Part shown: positions 15,573 through 18,386 of the stretch, piece after piece
How the letters are laid out: each line of letters begins with the position of its first letter
How positions within the stretch are numbered: the first letter of the stretch is position 1
Assembly: GCA_965365655.1 (NCBI GenBank)
Contig: CBDUCN010000069.1
Span: forward strand, 1 to 18,386
DNA from: JBFHNV01 sp965365655
Lineage (GTDB): Bacteria; Pseudomonadota; Gammaproteobacteria; HK1
Reading direction: 5' to 3'
DNA: 18,386 nucleotides
Program-made: the position numbers and the translations under genes
Notes under the pieces: generated by a model
Database searches by the model: none
The model's input: the letters and a program-made list of their open reading frames with translations, nothing else
What the model was told of the DNA's origin: nothing

Positions 15573-15586
15573 GCCGGGCGCCCGGC
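15573..15586. terminator. 14-bp perfect palindrome between convergent genes
   Basis: GCCGGGCGCCCGGC is a perfect palindrome in the 30-base gap between the two convergent dioxygenase-like genes. It could form a bidirectional terminator cruciform or hairpin, but there is no T-tract and no loop spacer, so support is weak. Confidence 0.25.
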
Positions 15587-15597
15587 GCCCGCGCCGC

Positions 15598-16272
15598 TCA
15601 GTCACCGGTCAGCCAGTCCTCCGCCGGCAGCGGCTCGGCGCCCAGCACCAGCTCCACGCCGCCGACCAGCACGTCGCCGCCGCGGCCGCGCGACTTCTCG
15701 AGCGGGATCGCGAGCTCCGGGTACGGGCTGTCCGCCATGTCCTCGTCGCCCTTGAAGAAGATCATGGACACGAGGCGCGGGTGCGCCGGATGGCTGACCA
15801 CCACGTGCACGTGGCGCGGCGCGAAGACGGCGTTGTAGCGCGCCATCGGGATGTGCCCCGGCAGCACGGTGCGGATCTCGAAGCGCCCGCGCGCATCGGT
15901 GCGCAGCGCCGCCCGGTAGCGCGACTCGTCCACGCTGCCGGCCGCGTCGGCATGCCACAGCTCGACCAGCGCGGCCTCCACCGGCCGGCCTTCCGGGTCC
16001 AGCACCCGGCCCTGCAGCACCATGCGCTGGCCCTGGTCGCCGTCGCGCCACAGGCTGGACGTCTCGGGCGCGCCCGGCTGGTAGAAGATGCCGATGCTGG
16101 TCTGGGTCGTGGGCGGGCGCTGGGCGTGAATGGCGGGCGCGATGCCGAGCAGCAGGGCCAGCGCTGCCGCCGGCAGCCCCCCCGGAGCGCGCGTCCTGCG
16201 CGCCGTGAACGCGGCGCGACCGGCCCGCGGCGCGGGCGCAAGCGCGGCGAAGGTCACGGCGCTGCGGCTCAT
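15598..16272 (-). CDS. Exported intradiol ring-cleavage dioxygenase-like protein, variant metal site
   Basis: This 224-residue protein is a paralogue of the convergent gene and shares the GRPVEAALVELWHADAAG core (95-112), Tyr119 in SRYR, and His154 and His156 in RHVHV, the expected iron ligands. The second tyrosinate is not in its usual place: the loop reads LPGHIPMARYN, with His140 and Ile141 where PG-(x)-Tyr is expected. Only Tyr146, eight residues before His154, could substitute. The N-terminus has a long charged region with an ARRTR segment and a hydrophobic core (32-47) ending AIHA-Q, consistent with export; whether by Sec or Tat is unclear. The ATG at 16272 follows AGGAGG by six bases. 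It may be active through a displaced ligand or be a non-catalytic, substrate-binding relative. Confidence 0.8.
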   Translation of the reverse strand: MSRSAVTFAALAPAPRAGRAAFTARRTRAPGGLPAAALALLLGIAPAIHAQRPPTTQTSIGIFYQPGAPETSSLWRDGDQGQRMVLQGRVLDPEGRPVEAALVELWHADAAGSVDESRYRAALRTDARGRFEIRTVLPGHIPMARYNAVFAPRHVHVVVSHPAHPRLVSMIFFKGDEDMADSPYPELAIPLEKSRGRGGDVLVGGVELVLGAEPLPAEDWLTGD

Positions 16273-16382
16273 GCGGCACCTCCTGCGGCTCGCAATCGGT
16301 GAACGGTCCGCGACGGCCCCGGCCCGGCGGCAGCGCCCCCTCGAGCGTCCCGGGACTCGTGCCTCGTTCACGCGCCGCCGCG

Positions 16383-16402
16383 GGACGCCGACGGCGGCGT
16401 CC
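16383..16402. terminator. Perfect 8-bp hairpin downstream of CDF gene
   Basis: GGACGCCG and CGGCGTCC flank an ACGG loop about 40 bases beyond the CDF stop, in the 170-base gap before the minus-strand dioxygenase-like gene. It may end the CDF transcript, but there is no T-tract. The rest of the gap holds nothing else recognised. Confidence 0.35.
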
Positions 16403-16442
16403 GGGCGGTGTCGCAGCGTACGGGCGAGAGACTCACGAGCGC

Positions 16443-17720
16443 TCAGGAGAACAGCAGCCGCACCCCCTTCACCGGGCAGCGGTCACCCACCGCGGCGAGG
16501 TAGGCGGCGCCCAGCTCGTCGACGCGCGCGCGGTCGGGCGCCTGCTCCAGCGCGAGCTCCACGTCCGCCTCGATGCAGCCGTTGATGTAGTGCAGCGTCA
16601 CCCGCCTCGGCGCCGGCAGCGCGCTCCAGCACTCCCGCAGCACGCGCAGCACGTGCTCTCGCGGCGGCAGGCGGTTGGTCGCGTAGGACAGGTGATCGTC
16701 CTCGATGTCCGCGTGCACGGTCACGTCGGCCACGTCGTCGATGTCGCGGATGAGCTGGCGGCGCACCTGCTCGCTGATGTGGTGCGCCTCCGACGCGCTG
16801 ATGCGCGGGTCCTCGAGGTTGATGTGCACGTCCACCAGCGCGCGCCCGGCCATCTGCCGGGTGCGCAGCATGTGCAGATCCTCGACGCCCGCGACATCGA
16901 GGATGCGTCCCCGGATCTCCGTCACCTCGTCCGTGCCGAGTCCGGTGTCGATCAGCTCGCCGACGCTCTCGCGGCTCAGGCTCCAGCCGACCTGCGCGAC
17001 CATCCAGGCCACGACGACCGCGGCCACCGCGTCCAGGTACTCCAGCCCCGCGAGCGTGCCGCCGACGCCGATGATCACGATCACCGACGAGAACGCGTCG
17101 GTACGGCTGTGCCACGCGTTGGCGCGCAGCATCTTCGACTTCAGCCGCCGCGCGTAGCGCATCGTGTAGTGGTAGATGGCCTCCTTGCTCACGACCGAGA
17201 CGGCAGCCACCCAGATCGCGGCCACCGACGGCTGCAGCAGGTGCTCCGGGTGGAACAGGTCCTCCGCGGCGTCCCACGCGATGCCGATCGCGACCGCGAT
17301 CAGGGACAGCCCGAGCCCCGCCGTGGCCACCGTCTCGATGCGGCCGTGACCGTACGGGTGATCCGCATCGGGGCTCGGCGCGGAGTGGCGGGCGGCCAGG
17401 ATCACGCCGACGTCGGTCGCGAGGTCGGACAGCGAATGCACGCCGTCGGCGATCAGGGCGCCCGAGTTCCACAGCCAGCCGCCGACGATCTTCACGATGC
17501 CCAGCGACAGGTCGACGGCGGAGCCGACCAGCGTGACCTTGCGCACCTGCGCGTAGCGATCCCCGTGGTCCAGCCCGCCCGCCCGCTCCACGCCGGCCGT
17601 GCCGCCGTCGCCGGCGCGCCCGTCGCCCACGGGCGCGCCGCCGGACACGGGCTCCGCGTCCGCGGGGCCCGGTCCGTGTGGCGGATCCCCGTCGCGGGGA
17701 GATGTGCGGATGGCAGTCAC
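16443..17720 (-). CDS. Cation diffusion facilitator (CDF) family metal exporter
   Basis: This 425-residue inner membrane transporter belongs to the CDF family, which exports Zn2+, Fe2+ and related cations by proton exchange. Six transmembrane helices lie in about 62-250. The intramembrane metal site is His95/Asp99 (HSLSD) and His204/Asp208 (HSRTD), the HD-HD set typical of zinc-type members; FieF has DD-HD. The loop HPYGHGRIE (121-129) is a family hallmark. A cytoplasmic ferredoxin-like dimerisation domain follows (about 255-340). An additional 75-residue C-terminal segment (350-425) and a 50-residue Gly/Pro-rich leader make it longer than the usual roughly 300 residues. The start is a GTG at 17720 with GGAG five bases upstream. 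It is divergent from the exported small protein. The metal specificity is inferred from ligands only. Confidence 0.93.
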   Translation of the reverse strand: MTAIRTSPRDGDPPHGPGPADAEPVSGGAPVGDGRAGDGGTAGVERAGGLDHGDRYAQVRKVTLVGSAVDLSLGIVKIVGGWLWNSGALIADGVHSLSDLATDVGVILAARHSAPSPDADHPYGHGRIETVATAGLGLSLIAVAIGIAWDAAEDLFHPEHLLQPSVAAIWVAAVSVVSKEAIYHYTMRYARRLKSKMLRANAWHSRTDAFSSVIVIIGVGGTLAGLEYLDAVAAVVVAWMVAQVGWSLSRESVGELIDTGLGTDEVTEIRGRILDVAGVEDLHMLRTRQMAGRALVDVHINLEDPRISASEAHHISEQVRRQLIRDIDDVADVTVHADIEDDHLSYATNRLPPREHVLRVLRECWSALPAPRRVTLHYINGCIEADVELALEQAPDRARVDELGAAYLAAVGDRCPVKGVRLLFS

Positions 17721-17806
17721 GGATTCTCCGGCTCCGGTCCCTCGGGCGCGCGAGCCGCGATCTTACGCGGTCGCGCCCGCGCCCGGCCGCGGGCCGCGCA
17801 GGCCGC

Positions 17807-17821
17807 CGGAACGCCGTTCCG
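17807..17821. promoter_or_regulatory. Inverted repeat CGGAAC-N3-GTTCCG, possible operator
   Basis: Perfect six-base arms with a three-base spacer lie in the 222-base divergent gap between the CDF gene and the small exported protein gene. The position, about 87 bases before the CDF start, could suit a metal-sensing or other repressor. No regulator is present nearby, and GC-rich palindromes arise by chance. Confidence 0.25.
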
Positions 17822-17942
17822 CGCCGTACCCCCGAAGAGGTGCCTCAAGACGCCCCGGCGGGCGGCCGATAGCGGTCTCGAGGCGCGATGCGCGATGCGG
17901 ATCCCGCCGCCAACCCATCCTGGCGACCGACTGGAGCAAGGC

Positions 17943-18386
17943 ATGTCACGATCCCCGAAAACGGCCAGCCGGCACATCCGCGCGGCCGCCGTCGTTGCCC
18001 TCGGCCTGGCATGCCCCGCCCTCGCAGCGGGCGCGTCGACGGACACCGACGGCGTGCAGGTGAGCTTCGGCGAAGGCTGCGGCTCCGCGGTGGTCTCCAC
18101 CGTCGCCGAGGTGTCGGAGCTGGTCACGGTCTTCAGCGACCAGCGTCACGAGCGCATCGGAGAGCTCCCCCGGGCGGCCTCCTACATCGTGCGCGTGTCA
18201 CCGGACGCCGTGGAATCGGGCCTGACCATCAGCATGTTGTACGTGCAGTCGGGCGGCACGGCGCCCGGCGGGTCCGGAGACGCGCGGGTCCTGCAGGCGG
18301 CGCAGCGCTTCGAGTGCCACGCCGGCACCCCGGCGAAGCCCAACGCCGCGGGTCACCGCGCGGCCATCGGGCGTCCCGCGGGCTGA
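17943..18386 (+). CDS. Small exported protein of unknown function
   Basis: This 147-residue protein is not recognised. The N-terminus is a typical signal peptide: basic region to residue 13, hydrophobic core (14-27), likely cleavage after ALAA. The mature part is neutral to acidic, with two Cys (in GEGCGSAV and FECHAG), which could form a disulfide in the periplasm, and a Gly/Ala/Pro-rich tail. The ATG at 17943 has GGAG (17933-17936) six bases upstream. The TGA is the last codon of the window, so the reading frame is complete. It is divergent from the CDF exporter with about 220 bases between them, so both could share a control region. A link to metal handling is possible but there are no metal-binding motifs to support it. 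Confidence 0.75.
   Translation: MSRSPKTASRHIRAAAVVALGLACPALAAGASTDTDGVQVSFGEGCGSAVVSTVAEVSELVTVFSDQRHERIGELPRAASYIVRVSPDAVESGLTISMLYVQSGGTAPGGSGDARVLQAAQRFECHAGTPAKPNAAGHRAAIGRPAG

Overview
The window is uniformly GC-rich, densely packed bacterial DNA. Most genes have GGAG/AGGAGG ribosome binding sites 5-10 bases before ATG or GTG. The families present (AA_synth/DUF1185, UbiD, molybdenum hydroxylase, secreted intradiol dioxygenase-like proteins, Na/Pi and PiT transporters, CDF) suggest a free-living, metabolically versatile pseudomonadote, perhaps beta- or gammaproteobacterial. No rRNA or other marker is present to settle this. No tRNA, insertion sequence, phage gene or CRISPR array was seen, and no gene-free stretch exceeds 300 bases.

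Left part (1-10745), a probable catabolic island. An AA_synth protein and a UbiD-type prFMN decarboxylase are co-oriented on the plus strand. Convergent to them on the minus strand lie a KstD-like FAD dehydrogenase, a sugar-phosphate-isomerase-like TIM barrel, a molybdenum hydroxylase catalytic subunit without its FeS and FAD partners, and a small MoaD/ThiS-like protein. Divergent from the FAD enzyme is a ThDP-dependent enzyme of the acetolactate synthase type, which converges on an F420/FMN-type luciferase-like oxidoreductase. Together these suggest oxidative or decarboxylative breakdown of an aromatic or alicyclic acid. The substrate cannot be read from the sequence.

Middle part (10921-14731), a phosphate-uptake block on the minus strand: a PiT permease, then a Na/Pi cotransporter with a PhoU-like tail, then a small Lys/Glu-rich coiled-coil protein whose GTG start overlaps the transporter stop. 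The junction between the two permeases is filled by five copies of a 27-bp tandem repeat with a palindromic core.

Right part (15019-18386): two convergent, exported intradiol-dioxygenase-like proteins with different metal pockets, a CDF zinc-type exporter with an unusual N-terminal leader and an extra C-terminal domain, and a small exported protein of unknown function that ends exactly at the window edge.

The items most worth a second look are the orphan molybdenum subunit with its non-GG MoaD-like partner, the 27-bp repeat between the phosphate transporters, the divergent convergent pair of secreted dioxygenase-like proteins, and several unassigned inverted repeats in promoter-like positions.
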